This document shows, one piece after another, positions 11,200 through 21,957 of a stretch of 64,000 bases of DNA. The notes beneath the pieces are model-generated. The model did not search any database, had not been told where the DNA came from, and saw nothing but the letters and a program-made list of their open reading frames with translations. This DNA comes from Phanerodontia chrysosporium (Eukaryota; Basidiomycota; Agaricomycetes; Polyporales; Phanerochaetaceae). A program made the position numbers and the translations under genes. The stretch spans positions 124,001-188,000 of the forward strand of contig MJGA01000023.1 of assembly GCA_001910725.1 (NCBI GenBank). The letters run 5' to 3'. Position 1 is the first letter of the stretch. Each line of letters opens with the position of its first letter.

Positions 11200-12180
11200 A
11201 GATGAATGTATCCATGATACCCACCTCTTGCATCTATGCAGACGTTGTTTTTGGCTTCTCAGAGGTCTTGGGGGTGGTGGCTGAGGACAAGGTTGGAGAA
11301 TCGGCGCCTGCCAGTACTGATCTCGGCAGTTTGGGCAGCTCCAAGACCCCGAAAACCCTTTACCGTACCGGGACGACGTAGTAGCTTTATGACTGCACTT
11401 CAGGGTCTGGACGCCGCAAGTTGCTGGTCGAAACTCATCCTTTCAAGAGACATGCACGACCTATCTGACCGGAAAGGTCTACAAGTTACAGCTGGGACTC
11501 AAGCATGGTCCCCAGGGTCTCGAGACGGCAATGTCCCGTTGGAGCAACCCAAAAGTCAAACACATCTGTCTCGCCTGCACTAAGCAAGCTATTGGGGAGA
11601 CCGTGAGGTAGATTTTTGGGAAAACTACGTAAAGCTGGCACCAAGGTGGAAACCACGAGTACGTGGTAGCCGCTCGATGACGTCTCGTCCTACGGACCAG
11701 CGTACACGCAGTGATCCCCCGCCGCCTGTGCCAAGGGTGCTCTGCAATACACAGAGAAGCTGCCGTACGCGTAGATGTATCTCGTAACTGACTTGAAGCG
11801 CCGACTTGCATATCTGGGATTGGCCCTCCTGTGCTCAGGTGCCTCTAGAGCTATTACAGACATATCGACACCAGCCGCACCACAAAACCGGCGTGAGCGG
11901 ATGCCCGCGTTCTCTAGGCACTCTTTCACCTCAGTAGACCCTCAGCACCAAGCTCAACGTACTTACCTGTGCAAAGACGTATGCACATATCTTCGTGCGC
12001 ACAACCTTGATATCCAGGGAAATCGTGATCTTGCTGCTGGAGTGTATACTTTTGGGCTATTCTTCGACGTAGTAGTGATGCTTCAAGTCTGGCGCGCTCG
12101 TGCTTCTTTCACTGGTCCTCGAGCCCAAACTCAAGCATGGAAAGTGTCGTCATACCTGAGACCTAAGGGTTCTTAGCCCG
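11200..12180. other. Intergenic, no gene recognised
   Basis: About 1 kb. A minus-strand frame from 11929 to about 11485 is open apart from one stop near 11690 but shows no known motif. The first exon and promoter of the acidic protein are expected at the low-coordinate side. Confidence 0.35.
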
Positions 12181-12189
12181 GATACGTCA

Positions 12190-12625
12190 CCCCGATATGA
12201 AGAGCTAGGATACTCATGCAGAGGAGCCTGCTTGGGTCGGTGCTCGTGCTGGAATTCAAGCTGATAAAACAAAAGGTCAATACGCGACGCTGATGCTGAA
12301 CTCGAAAAAAAGATGCTTGAAGGGCGGACTCGCCCTGATCTGAGATCCCGGAGTGCTCTGTGAGGCGTTGAGCTCTCGGGCTTCGCTTTGACGTTGTTGA
12401 CGAACAGCTGCCCCTGAGGTAGCTAATCGCGGACAACGTCGAGTGGGAGTACGCTCTACAATCGCCAATGTAGTACGCAGCTGTAGCACCAAGGATGTGA
12501 TTTCTGTACAGGTACGCAGAGGGCTTTGCGAGAACATCCGAGTCGATGTTGAGGACGGTCTGGAGGTGCCGGAGGTCTACGTTGATGGGGCTGATGAACG
12601 TGGGCCCATGATACCGCAACCGCCG
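12190..12625 (-). pseudogene. Cytochrome P450-like relic
   Basis: On the minus strand a frame carries GPTFISPINVDLRHLQ, VLNIDSDVLAKPSAYLY and NHILGA, followed further on by FRVQHQRRVLTF. The order recalls the region of basidiomycete P450s in which a D-x-AL-x-HVL segment and a K-P segment precede the H-K-x-QRR-x-LNPAF motif. The intervening stretch reads as noise, the upstream membrane anchor and the downstream haem-binding Cys region are absent, and flanking frames are broken. It is best read as the decayed N-terminal third of a P450. The assignment rests on motif order only. Confidence 0.35.
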
Positions 12626-13140
12626 TACGTTTCGTACTGGGTCTTCACAAGCAGGTTCCTCCTGTGGTAATATGCGTCACGGCTCCCTGCCAACGTTGTT
12701 CTTCGACGTCGACTCGTCGCGGGCTACCTTTCACGTGGACGCTCTTGAGCGCTTATATTGCCCCTAACCCCAGAGGCGCCCAGGTCCGAATGCCGAAACG
12801 AATGCTGGGAGAGTTTCAGCACGGCGGAAGGGCAGCGGAAGTGTCTCTCGACGAGGAGGACGCCCTTCCTCGCGCGACGGACACCCGGAGCTCCAACCAT
12901 TTTGCAGGCACACATCGAAGACAGGAGAACACGACAGCATGAGGACCTGCCTAAAGGAGATACGCTGAGGGCAGCCGTATATCATGGCCATCTGTGTCTC
13001 GCGTCATCGAATCTGAACGGCTCCTGAATCCAGACATGTTCACGAGGAGGGCCATCCGCTCTGCCTGTATAAATACCTCTCGCCTCCGTTCCACGCCTCT
13101 CTTCAGACTCCCACCACCTGCTCTCGCAAAGTATTCCACG
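12626..13140. other. Intergenic upstream of glyoxalase I
   Basis: No supported gene. The sequence CTGTATAAATACC just before 13080 is a TATA-like element about 70 bp upstream of the glyoxalase start codon. Confidence 0.4.
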
Positions 13141-13796
13141 ATGTCGCCGCCACCCGAGACCAAGGGCTACAAGGTGCGTGTGCTACTTTTGCTGTTATCA
13201 CCCGTGCTCATCTCGCGCAGTTCAACCACACGATGATTCGTGTGAAGGACCCGAAGGCGTCCCTTCGCTTCTACTGCGACGTGAGTACCTCTGGGCATTC
13301 TCGCGAAGCGCAGCAGTGCTTACTGACCTTGTCTGCAGATCCTCGGCATGGACCTCATCCACGGTACGCCCCTAAAGTCATCACTTGCATTTCCCACTCA
13401 CCAGACCCCGCAGAACAACCCATGACCGACTTCACACTCTACTTCCTCGGGTACAACGAGAACACCGACGGCTTGAGCACGGAAGAGAAGCGCCAGCGTC
13501 GCCTCAACCGCGAGGGCATCCTCGAGCTCACCCACAACCACGGCACCGAGAGCGACCCCAACTTCCAGGGCTACGCGTCCGGAAACTCCGACCCTGGCCG
13601 CGGCTTCGGTCACATCGCCATCTCCGTCCCGAACATCCAGGAGTGTTGCGCCCGCCTCGAGTCACTCGGCGTGCCCTTCAAGAAGCGCCTCACCGATGGC
13701 CGCATGAAGAACATTGCGTTCTGCCTCGACCCCGACGGTTACTGGGTCGAGATTGTCCCGCAGAGCCTCGCCGAGCACCCCAATAAGCCCGAGTGA
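13141..13796 (+). CDS. GLO1: Lactoylglutathione lyase (glyoxalase I)
   Basis: Exons 13141-13173, 13221-13280, 13339-13363 and 13405-13796 join in frame to 169 codons. The protein contains FNHTMIRVKDPKASLRFY, the signature of the glyoxalase/bleomycin-resistance fold, then ILGMDLI, TLYFLGY, LELTHNHGTE with a metal-ligand Glu, GFGHIAISVPN with a metal-ligand His, and DPDGYWVEIV with the final Glu. It is a single-domain enzyme that converts the methylglyoxal-glutathione hemithioacetal to S-lactoylglutathione in the cytosol. All four expected metal/catalytic positions appear present. The third exon is only 25 nt. Confidence 0.95.
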
Positions 13797-14158
13797 ACGT
13801 TTGGAGACTCGCGCCTGTAGCATACGAAGCAAAGGAACCCCCATGTACCAATAGTACGCACCCCGGAAAGCGAAGGATATACCGTTTTGCATCTCACGCA
13901 GACCGAACACATCCCGACTGCAATTTGCAGCATTGGTGTGAACGCTATATTGCAGTGTTGAAGCGCGTTTGGCGTGGCGCACGCCGAGCATGTCCGTCAT
14001 GAATAGCGCGTCGAGTTTCCAGCCAATCGCCAGCCTTGCATTGTACACAAGCATTGTCCAGGCACTCTCTCTCTGCGCTAGCATGGAGGAGAACTCGAGC
14101 CTACTTCGCGCTCCTACAGATCATGTGACTCTGACGGAATTCCAGACACCATGTCCGT
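13797..14158. other. Convergent intergenic spacer
   Basis: About 360 bp between the stop codons of GLO1 and F-box A3. Presumed 3' ends of both genes; no coding frame recognised. Confidence 0.5.
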
Positions 14159-15760
14159 CTACTCTTGCTCCAGCCTGAGCCCTGCCAGCAGGTCATCCGT
14201 CTGCTCCCTCTTGGCTCCGAGAAAGACGCCGGTTGGGCCCAAGCCTCGTCGCCTCCTGCCATGCAGGACAGCTAGCAGCCTTCCCCTCGCACGCTCTTCG
14301 TCGGAGCCAACCGCGCCGAGCTCCTTTCCTCTCCTATGTGTCAAGTACAAATTCCGCAGCTTCGGGAGCAGCGGTGGCGTGGCGTCGTCGGGCGAGGCGC
14401 TTTCCATCGCCTGCAAGAGGGTGAGAAACTCCGCCGTGCCCACCCAGAGCGTGACGACGTCGGCGAAGATGCCCGAGTCCTGCATCGTCGCAGGCCAGGT
14501 CGCGGAGGGCGCGGTGAGGCCAGAAACGTCGAGCATCTGGATGCCTAGCGGGAGAGAGAGGCCCCGGAGGCGTCTGTAGAATTCGGCGTGGGCGTGCGCG
14601 GCGGCAGAGGGCGGGAGCGCGACTTCCAGATAGAGTGCGGCGTCCTGGGCTCCAGCGGCCGGCCCTCGGTGTACGGCGTAGGAGAGTTTGAGATCATCGA
14701 AGGCCGCGCCGCGCTCAAGCTGTACTTTTGCAAAGCGGAACTTCTCCCTGGCGTGCGTTGAGTATTTGGAAGCGATTTGAGCGACGATGTACTGCATTTG
14801 GTGTGACCAAGTGTCGTAATGGCTGAATATGATGCAGGAAGTGCAGGCATCCTCAGGATAATCGAGATGGGCGAGGAAGTATCCGCTCGGAGAGTGCTGG
14901 ACGGGCCCGGACTGGACCAGGGTGATGCGCCGCAGGTGCGGGAGTGCGACACGACGCGGCGGTGTGTGACTCTCAGTCGGCCAGAAATTGAGAGGACGCA
15001 TCACGTTTTTGATGACGAGGCTCTCCAACTGGGTCATGCTTCTTAGGACAGCGACCCAGTCCTCGAGTAGGAAGTCGCAGAGGCCCATAATATGCAGCGA
15101 CGTGACGGTAGACCGCAGCAAGCTGCGCAGGACAGAACATGGGGTCCTTACCAGGCTTAGCACTCGAAGTCGAGGAATATGAGCGTTGGCGAGGACAGAT
15201 GCGGACGCCGGGTCGCAGACTGCATGCAACTCAACAAGTTCCGGTAGATGGAGGCCGTCCGGGCACATGCGCTCAAGAGCACTGGATAGGTGTGGCGTGA
15301 AGTGTATATCTCGGATCGCCTGGAGCCTTTTGCTGAGCTCCAGAAGGCGCGTCGCCTCTGGCTCAAATCGGAGCTTCCTGATGCTTGGCTCAATCCCGAT
15401 GGGGCGGCCTTGAGAGCGCTTTAGAAATGCTTCGACGCGCTCAGAGCCAGTCATTACGACCCGCGTCCATAGCGCAGAGCAGAAGAATGCGACGGAACGC
15501 CAACTATGGCATACGTGGGTGACATAGATCCACCTGTGTGGATAGTCATCTGGCCCTCGAGAGGTCACTGTGTCGCGCAGGTCATGCGCGGCAACAAGGT
15601 AGCAAAATATTTCGACGAGTACATCATCGGGAAGGCGTCCAACAGGCGTAAGGGAGTTGCGGCGGCGCTTCAGCTGTGCGAAATAATCGCTGAAGTGCTG
15701 TAGAGCTTTGTCTGCTTCTTCGAGGGTGTGCAGATTGCTTGGCAGACCAAAGTCTGCCAT
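14159..15760 (-). CDS. F-box/leucine-rich-type protein A3
   Basis: Single exon of 533 codons, ATG at 15760 (MADFGLPSNLHTLEEADKAL). The helix FSDYFAQLKRRRNSL leads into the F-box TPVGRLPDDVLVEIF and VTHVCHSWRSVAFF. The body has leucine-rich strands such as LHLPELVELH and LPHLRRITLV. Same architecture as A1, A2 and A4, but clearly diverged. SCF adaptor role inferred from the F-box. Confidence 0.8.
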   Translation of the reverse strand: MADFGLPSNLHTLEEADKALQHFSDYFAQLKRRRNSLTPVGRLPDDVLVEIFCYLVAAHDLRDTVTSRGPDDYPHRWIYVTHVCHSWRSVAFFCSALWTRVVMTGSERVEAFLKRSQGRPIGIEPSIRKLRFEPEATRLLELSKRLQAIRDIHFTPHLSSALERMCPDGLHLPELVELHAVCDPASASVLANAHIPRLRVLSLVRTPCSVLRSLLRSTVTSLHIMGLCDFLLEDWVAVLRSMTQLESLVIKNVMRPLNFWPTESHTPPRRVALPHLRRITLVQSGPVQHSPSGYFLAHLDYPEDACTSCIIFSHYDTWSHQMQYIVAQIASKYSTHAREKFRFAKVQLERGAAFDDLKLSYAVHRGPAAGAQDAALYLEVALPPSAAAHAHAEFYRRLRGLSLPLGIQMLDVSGLTAPSATWPATMQDSGIFADVVTLWVGTAEFLTLLQAMESASPDDATPPLLPKLRNLYLTHRRGKELGAVGSDEERARGRLLAVLHGRRRRGLGPTGVFLGAKREQTDDLLAGLRLEQE

Positions 15761-16431
15761 TGTCCTGGTATGTATAGTGTTATGACCCAGACAAGGCAGG
15801 TGTCAATAACTTGTGCTACTGACTGTGATGCTTTTCAGGCTTCGTTATCCGGGGGAGAAGTGGGACAGGAGGTTGAAGTCAAGACCAGCCTCGTGCGCGG
15901 TAGGCGCGTTTTTGGACCCCGAAAACCGCGAGCGGACTTCGTGCACCTCGTAGCGTGGTTTCTGACTCTCAGTGTCGTCCTGAAGAAGTGCTTTCAATGA
16001 ACATCCGGTGAGCTCTCAGCAACCGCAATCGCATTCACAACACAAATTACCACATTGGAACTGTAGTCAGATTAAGTAAATGATTATTGCAGAGCACAGC
16101 GATACCCGAAAGGAGACTTCGCTGCGGGAAAACAAGGCGAAAACACCGTCTGAAGCATAGACGATACAAGGGAGCAAGAGATATATAGCAATACTTTGTG
16201 TCAATGAATAATAGGCGTTGAGTCCCGTAGACAAAGCAACTGGTCATTACGGCTGGAATTTGGGGAATTCATTATTACTAGTTGGCTCCACATGAGTCGC
16301 TCTCCGCGTCGATTGCCTAGCGTTAGGATGCCTTTTCAAATTCTCCCGACACACTCCTTGACAAGCTTGGTGGCTGTCCGGACGTGTCCATTGGTACGGA
16401 CAATTTCCTTGAGCGCAGTATGAGGTCACGG
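15761..16431. other. Intergenic, no gene recognised
   Basis: About 670 bp, AT-richer than its flanks. It contains the presumed A3 promoter. Minus-strand frames at 16247-16477 are Cys/His-bearing but not assignable. Confidence 0.35.
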
Positions 16432-16761
16432 TCAGCCCCATCCGGAATGGGTGTAGACCCAACACATCTCGAAACAACGACTGAACTCGGCTACATTCTC
16501 GATGTACTCGGGTTGAACTAAGCGCGATTTAACGGCAGTTATAAGCAGTTCTACCTCATTCTCGGTGGTACGCTGCACCATCGCATCCTGGCGCTCAGCG
16601 TGGAACTTCCATATCTCGTGTTCACCTTCAAATAACGCCTCTGCAATATGGGAGCTGCATATAGAGCAGGTATGCAGGTCTGATTCGAAGTGGTGGTTGC
16701 TGCCGCAAGCGTATGATGACGCCGAGCGCCAAGGACGAACGTCTTGACCTCGAACCTCCAT
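16432..16761 (-). CDS. Small CxxC protein or gene fragment
   Basis: A minus-strand frame of about 110 codons from the ATG at 16761 carries CGSNHHFESDLHTCSICSS, then a charged helical stretch HEIWKFHAERQDAMVQR and ends in TRP-rich WVYTHSGWG. It was not matched to a known family. A related but broken sequence occurs on the plus strand at 41097-41400 (shared HAERQ-x3-x-QR segment and a similar Cys-His block), which suggests a real protein family. The start lies only about 34 bp from the divergent gene at 16795, too close for two normal promoters, so this may be a fragment. Confidence 0.35.
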   Translation of the reverse strand: MEVRGQDVRPWRSASSYACGSNHHFESDLHTCSICSSHIAEALFEGEHEIWKFHAERQDAMVQRTTENEVELLITAVKSRLVQPEYIENVAEFSRCFEMCWVYTHSGWG

Positions 16762-16794
16762 CTGCCGCACATCCTTTGCCTTCTCGGCGCATAC

Positions 16795-17943
16795 ATGCTA
16801 CTTGCCCACTACGCAGACTATGTACCGCAGCCGCAGACCGAATGCAAGCTCCCCAACGAACTGCTGCTGCTCGTGAAGGAGCACATTCCGCTCGCCGACT
16901 TGCGCACCCACGTCTGCTACTACTACACGTGCAAGACCGTGGCCTCGTTCTACGGCGACAATAGTCAGCAGGCCGAATTTTGGAGACGTTCCTGTTGTCT
17001 GGCGGGGATTGGATGGCTGAAAGCGGACTCATCCTGGAAGGAGATCGCGTTTGAGACCATTGCGAAGGACGGGTTCTGCTCGCATCCGCGATGCGGGGGC
17101 GCGCTGCTCGACTGGAGTGGTAAGCAAACACCGGACGTCTACCGTGACAAAGCCAATCATGTACGTCAAATAGCGAAGCAAGTCGAGATCGCTATGCACA
17201 AATACAACTGGGATCCCGAAGACGGTGCATGGGACGCGTCGCTCGACCCCGAAGACGCGATAGAGTGGACGCGGCCTGGCCACCCCATCCCTGTCTTCAA
17301 TCCCATATTTCAGGATATCAAATTCAAGTCAGAGCACCTACCACCGTGGTTCCACGACCCCTATGATGCCAAGTTTCGCGTGGACGATCCTAACGCGCCC
17401 CTCAGCTACCTGCGCCAACTGTCGGCTCATCCAGTTGCGATACGCAGTCTCGCAACCTACCCCTCTGTACGACGTTTAAGGCTTCATGGAATAACGCTTG
17501 GTCACGAGCATCGCTTCCATAACCTGATGGGTCTAACTGTGTGGGACATCGTACGAGGAGTTCAATATGAGTGAGTACAGCTTATGGCTCGATCCTTGTG
17601 CAGTTATTGACTCTGCGCCAGCCTGGATCGAGAACTCTCGATTACAGAGCTCTTGCACCTCTTATCAGGACCTTTCGCAGACATCTTTCGTGGGAGACCA
17701 TCGTCTGATTTCCTCGGTGACCTCGAACGGTTCTCCACACTGCGCGGGTTGTTGTCTGCCACGTGAGTATGCTGTCCTAAGTGAATATGTACTTGCTGAC
17801 TCTGCTGCAGGCGATGGGAGGGAGCATACTTTTTAACGAGTGACGGCGAGGGTCCAATTTACATGCCGACATTCACCTGTCTCGATGCATCTACGGTTCA
17901 TAGCCAGGAAACAAATTCTTCAGGCTCTCATGATCAAGACTAG
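16795..17943 (+). CDS. F-box-like protein
   Basis: Exons 16795-17570, 17622-17762 and 17811-17943 join in frame (349 codons). The first in-frame ATG is at 16795 (MLLAHYADYVPQP); an upstream exon cannot be excluded. Residues about 14-50 read CKLPNELLLLVKEHIPLADL and HVCYYYTCKTVASFYG, a weak F-box-like start. The middle contains AEFWRRSCCLAGIGW and CSHPRCGGALLDWSG, and the C-terminal part ITELLHLLSGPFADIF. Function beyond possible Skp1 binding is unknown. Unlike the A-type F-box genes it is spliced. Confidence 0.62.
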
Positions 17944-18305
17944 AGGCTCGTGTCCTACAAGTTATGCGTTGTAGGTTGTTCACATTGCTCCGTTGTCAAT
18001 CGATCCTGACAAAACCGGAAGAAATATACGCTCTGCTGTCAGTTCTGCCTGATATGTTTGTCGGGGCTCTAGATCGACGACGGATGTCGCAGCGTACCGA
18101 CGGTCCCAGCATATCGAGGTCGTTGTGGTCTTAACAGTTTGAGTGGCCGCCGTGCGCTTGTGAGTATTTAAGTCGACGAATAGCGAGCCCAGACCCTCAA
18201 CCGACCTACTCACTAACCGCTATCTGCTTCAGCTCGTTCGCCAACACCTATCTTCCCCGCATCTATTGCCCCTACCGCCGCCGCCGCCGCACGCCGTATA
18301 TCCAC
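17944..18305. promoter_or_regulatory. Upstream region of FHA protein 1
   Basis: About 360 bp with no coding frame of interest. GAGTATT-TAAGTC around 18160 is a weak TATA-like element about 140 bp before the start codon at 18306. Confidence 0.3.
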
Positions 18306-19274
18306 ATGGACAGCTCCGCGAGATCCCCCGAGTCGTGTCTGAAGTCCTTCAAGTCGGTGTCTATCATTGGCATGAAGAAGCCGGTCACGCGCCGACTTCG
18401 GCCGTCACCGCTGCACGCGTCGTTCACCACAAAGGAGCCGGAGAATGCCTCGGCTGTGCCCGTGTTCGTGCTCGTGCTCGCGCGCGCCGCGTCTAGTTCG
18501 CGTCACGCGTCGTGCACTGAACCACAGTATAATAGCAACAACAGCGACGACGACAGCGACAGCGATAGTGACGACGAAGACCCCCAGGACGACGAAGACA
18601 GATCACTCAACATGCTCGTGCACGAAAACCCGTCGGAAGACACTCTTGTGTCGATCATGGCGGACGGATTTGCGGTCAAGAGGAAGAAGGCGATTGATGT
18701 GGACCGACTTCGGCACGTTGCTGTGGAGGAAGCTTCGCGGCAGACTCCTGCCGACACAGTCTCAGCGCCGGTGCCTCGAGCACCCGCTCTGGCCCAGTCT
18801 GAACACGGGGAGCATGCTGTGCCAGTGGAAACGCGGAATCCACCGAACATCACGGAGGACCCGGTTGCCTTCCTAAGGCCCGTTTCTCGGCTTGGACGCA
18901 ACAAAACTCTGCGAATCCCTCCAGAGGAGAGCTCGACCGTTGGGCGAGATGAGTCCAATGATCTCGTCGTGCATGACCCGTTTGTCGGTGCGTGTGGCCG
19001 CTTGTCGTTACAAAATTGTGCTAATGTGGCCCAGCCGAGACGCATGCCATCGTCAATGCCACAGATGATGGCACCGTCCTACTTCATTCCGTGGAGAACG
19101 AGTTCACAGAGATCCCAGTCTATGTGGGTCTGCTCAGGTTCCTGCTCGTCCTATCCTCAAACTAAGATTGCGACACAGGTCAATGGCAAGAAGGTGGAGC
19201 CGGATGAGCCCGTCGTGTTGGAAAATCGGGACACGGTCACCCTCGGCACATGGGGGCATGGGAGCAGTGCGTAG
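18306..19274 (+). CDS. FHA-domain protein 1, degenerate phosphothreonine site
   Basis: Proposed exons 18306-18987, 19035-19123 and 19179-19274 (about 288 codons). The N-terminal half is basic then strongly acidic (Asp/Ser run near residues 75-100). The C-terminal half is an FHA domain: RIPPEESSTVGRDESNDLVV gives the GR strand, FVAETHAIV aligns with the S-x-x-H strand, and VYVNGKKVEPDEPVVL gives the NG turn, followed by RDTVTLG. The usual Ser of S-x-x-H is Ala here, with its codon formed across the intron. The layout of the NG segment resembles the Ki-67 type of FHA rather than the Chk2 type. The donor of intron 2 could instead be at 19118. Likely a nuclear phosphopeptide-binding or structural protein; function unknown. 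Confidence 0.6.
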   Translation: MDSSARSPESCLKSFKSVSIIGMKKPVTRRLRPSPLHASFTTKEPENASAVPVFVLVLARAASSSRHASCTEPQYNSNNSDDDSDSDSDDEDPQDDEDRSLNMLVHENPSEDTLVSIMADGFAVKRKKAIDVDRLRHVAVEEASRQTPADTVSAPVPRAPALAQSEHGEHAVPVETRNPPNITEDPVAFLRPVSRLGRNKTLRIPPEESSTVGRDESNDLVVHDPFVGACGRLSLQNCANVAQPRRMPSSMPQMMAPSYFIPWRTSSQRSQSMWVCSGSCSSYPQTKIATQVNGKKVEPDEPVVLENRDTVTLGTWGHGSSA

Positions 19275-19894
19275 CACTCACCAGAGCTTCACAGTCGAGT
19301 CTGGCAGTGTTGACTTCCTTGATCGTACAGAGTGGGTATACCTCGAGAAGGCGGACTACGTTGCAGGGCCACCGGCGTGACCGCGCAGCAACCCAACCCA
19401 CGCGCGGACCTACTCGAGATCGAATGCCTCGCCTCCCTGGCGTGGTGTGAGACCTCGTAGCGGCGGGTAGTGGCGGACAATGTACGATAGGAAGGCGGAT
19501 CGGACGTGTACGAGTAGCCGGGGTCAATGAAATCTGTAGGTTTGGCCCGTCCATGGTCGATATGACCAGGTGCGAAAACCGGTCTGGGGGATGTACAGGG
19601 CTGGTGGCGGGCTGGGGAATACATGGGAGGTGTGAGGGCCCGCCCTGTGACTCCCAGTGTATTGGCCATCAATCGCCTTCATTTGCCCTCGCAACACGTG
19701 GAGTGGCTCACCCGGTGGCAAGTGTGGACGCTTCGAAAGAAAGGCCAGTTCTGTTCTTTGTTTTGCGCAAATTGATGCCCCCCCCCCTTCAAAGTTGGAC
19801 CATATAAATGGCGCAGGAGTCCATCCATGGTCACCAGCAGCCCCGAAACCTGTAAAGACTTCAGCAGCCCTCAGCCCACCCCTACGGAGCCAAC
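19275..19894. other. Spacer between the two FHA genes
   Basis: No supported gene. CATATAAATGG near 19800 is a TATA-like element about 90 bp upstream of the start of FHA protein 2. Confidence 0.4.
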
Positions 19895-20843
19895 ATGCCC
19901 ACCAGCCAATCGATGTACTACGACCGAGAACTCTCTCCTGAGTCTGAGGCCTACTTCTGGGCCGCAGCGTTCGACGACGAGATCGACCTCCTGGCCACGA
20001 ACATAGAGAGTGGTGGCGCAGAGGAATCGCTTTCGGAACTATTCTCGGACTCGGACGACGACGGGGTCGACGAGAGCTCACCCTCCCCGGAGGAGGCGAT
20101 AGCCACGCAGCCCGATCCCTCTTCGGACAGCTATCCGGCCGTTGGCACCCTCACCCCGCGAGCCGGCAGTCCCGACGACGACTGGCGATGGAAGCCCACG
20201 GACCCCGCGGGCGCCATTCCACCCACGCAGCCTACGGCGCAGACGCTGTCAGGGTATATCACAGACAACCGCACGGTCGCGCACCTGTGGGGCTACCTGG
20301 AGCCTTTCAACCGCGACCTGTTGCGCATTGAGCTCCCCCGCCACACGCCCGAGTTCAAGATTGGTCGTGCACCGCTCCAGTGTGAATGGATCCTTCCTGA
20401 TATGCGTATCAGTGAGTAGGTTATAGGGATGTTCTCCGCAGGATGCTAACGGGTATACGACAGGCGCGCTTCATTGCAAGCTCAAGTGGAATGAGCGTGT
20501 GGACGGAACCTCTCGCGTCACAATCACTGACTGTAGCACCAACGGGACGTGGGTAGGTGGCGCAGCTCTTTGATCGAACGAAAATCATTGCTGACATGCA
20601 CCTTTTGTAGGTAAATGGCATGCGCCTCTACCGAGGCTCGTACATGACGCTCCATGACGGCGATGAAGTCGCGCTCGCGGTCCCAGATGGGAGTATTGCT
20701 GATGTTCTACACCAGGACAATCGTACGTATGTTCTATGGTAGTGCTAGGCCGATACTGACGCGTCGACCTCAAAGGATACATTTTCAAGCACACTGCAAG
20801 CGCGATGGCGTTGGGTATGCCCGATCGTCAGGCGCGGCGGTGA
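19895..20843 (+). CDS. Stand-alone FHA protein 2, partial copy of the Chk2-type kinase
   Basis: Exons 19895-20411, 20464-20552, 20611-20722 and 20776-20843 join to 261 codons. The N-terminal about 120 residues are acidic and Ser/Pro-rich. Then HLWGYLEP begins a canonical FHA domain with FKIGR, ISALHCKL (S-x-x-H intact), DCSTNGTWVNG and GDEVALAVP. It ends soon after RYIFKH with a stop. The neighbouring kinase at 24502 has [32 protein letters not shown] and RFIYRH in the same order, with introns at the same three positions and a second exon of exactly 89 nt in both. So this gene is a duplicate of the kinase 5' end that stops just before the kinase domain. It could bind phosphothreonine sites in competition with the kinase (inference). 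Confidence 0.8.
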
Positions 20844-21304
20844 GTGTGGCAGCACGACACTGGGCGTTGGCAGGACTTTCGATCTCGGATTCAAAAGCTA
20901 TCGGGACAGTGGTGGGGATGGGCGCATGTCTAGTGTTGCTTACCATAAATTATGTAATACACCGGTCTCAACACCTATCGCATTCAACGGATGAATTGAG
21001 TGTAAGACACGCTAAATCCTGAAGGCTTATTTACTCTGAAGCAAGGTAAGCTTTTGGAGCTTACCACACACAGATACTAACAAGCAGACGCCCGATGTAA
21101 GCTGGGTGTCCTTTGCATCTATCTCTTATTATCATGGGTCGAGGAGGTATCACCACCTGAGCTATGTCCATAGCGGTCGTCGTCTCAATTCCATCTGTTC
21201 TCCGTTCTCCGTCATCCTCAGTCATCACCACGTCCATCCTGAACCCAGCGCGGGCCAAGTTCGACAGGGTATCATGTATGTTTTTCAATGGAGATCCTCG
21301 CAGT
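20844..21304. other. Spacer upstream of the shared sedolisin tract
   Basis: No gene recognised. Weak similarity to the region upstream of the second sedolisin continues here for a short distance (about 21270-21304), then is lost. Confidence 0.4.
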
Positions 21305-21957
21305 GATGTTTGACAGCGTGTACAGAAATAATCCGCTGGCCGAGGGCCGCCACACGTACGCTTCCCACCTTCGAACTCGTTCCTGGGAGCCATCGCTCTG
21401 TGGAGGGACGTGAGCCCCTGGCATGACAGATTGTGTGCGAATGTGCACCATGCGTGTCGATCTGCGGGGGTGTGGCATGGTATGTGCACACGACCACTAA
21501 TCTCTGCAGCTCGGCATCGAGGCTGAAGCCCTCATCTGCGTCTGCGTACAGAAAACCATATCTCGGCGACATTTGTATCTCGGCATCCTCGAAATGCACC
21601 CTCGAAAGCCCTCGGTGGCATCTTATAAAGTGCTGACGTCGTGCCTCTGCGACTGTAGGACCGCCTCTCGTGCCCTTCCCTTCTCCGCCCTGCAGGATGC
21701 TGGCAAGGAGTCTCATCGTTCTCTCTCTCTTTTCCGCTGCCCTATGCGACCCTCTTGGTCGCCGGGCTATGAAGGTGCACGAGAGCCGTAGCGATGTTCC
21801 GTTTGGCTTTGTCAAGCGGGGTCGCGCCGCACCTGACACGGTCTTGAGCATGCGCATTGCGCTCACCCAGCAGGATCCCGAGGGTCTGACAGATGCCCTC
21901 ATGGCTGTGAGCACCCCAGGCAATGCACGGTACCAGAAGTTCCTGAACCAAGACCAG
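21305..21957 (+). repeat. Inverted repeat, left arm: sedolisin promoter plus exon 1
   Basis: This tract recurs inverted at about 32693-33345. By eye, 21430-21957 differs at only about 1-2 % of positions from its partner, while 21305-21410 differs at roughly one position in ten. It covers the promoter with TATAAA at 21624-21629 (73 bp before the ATG in both copies) and the whole first exon, and the near identity stops close to the end of exon 1; intron 1 is unrelated. Confidence 0.85.
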
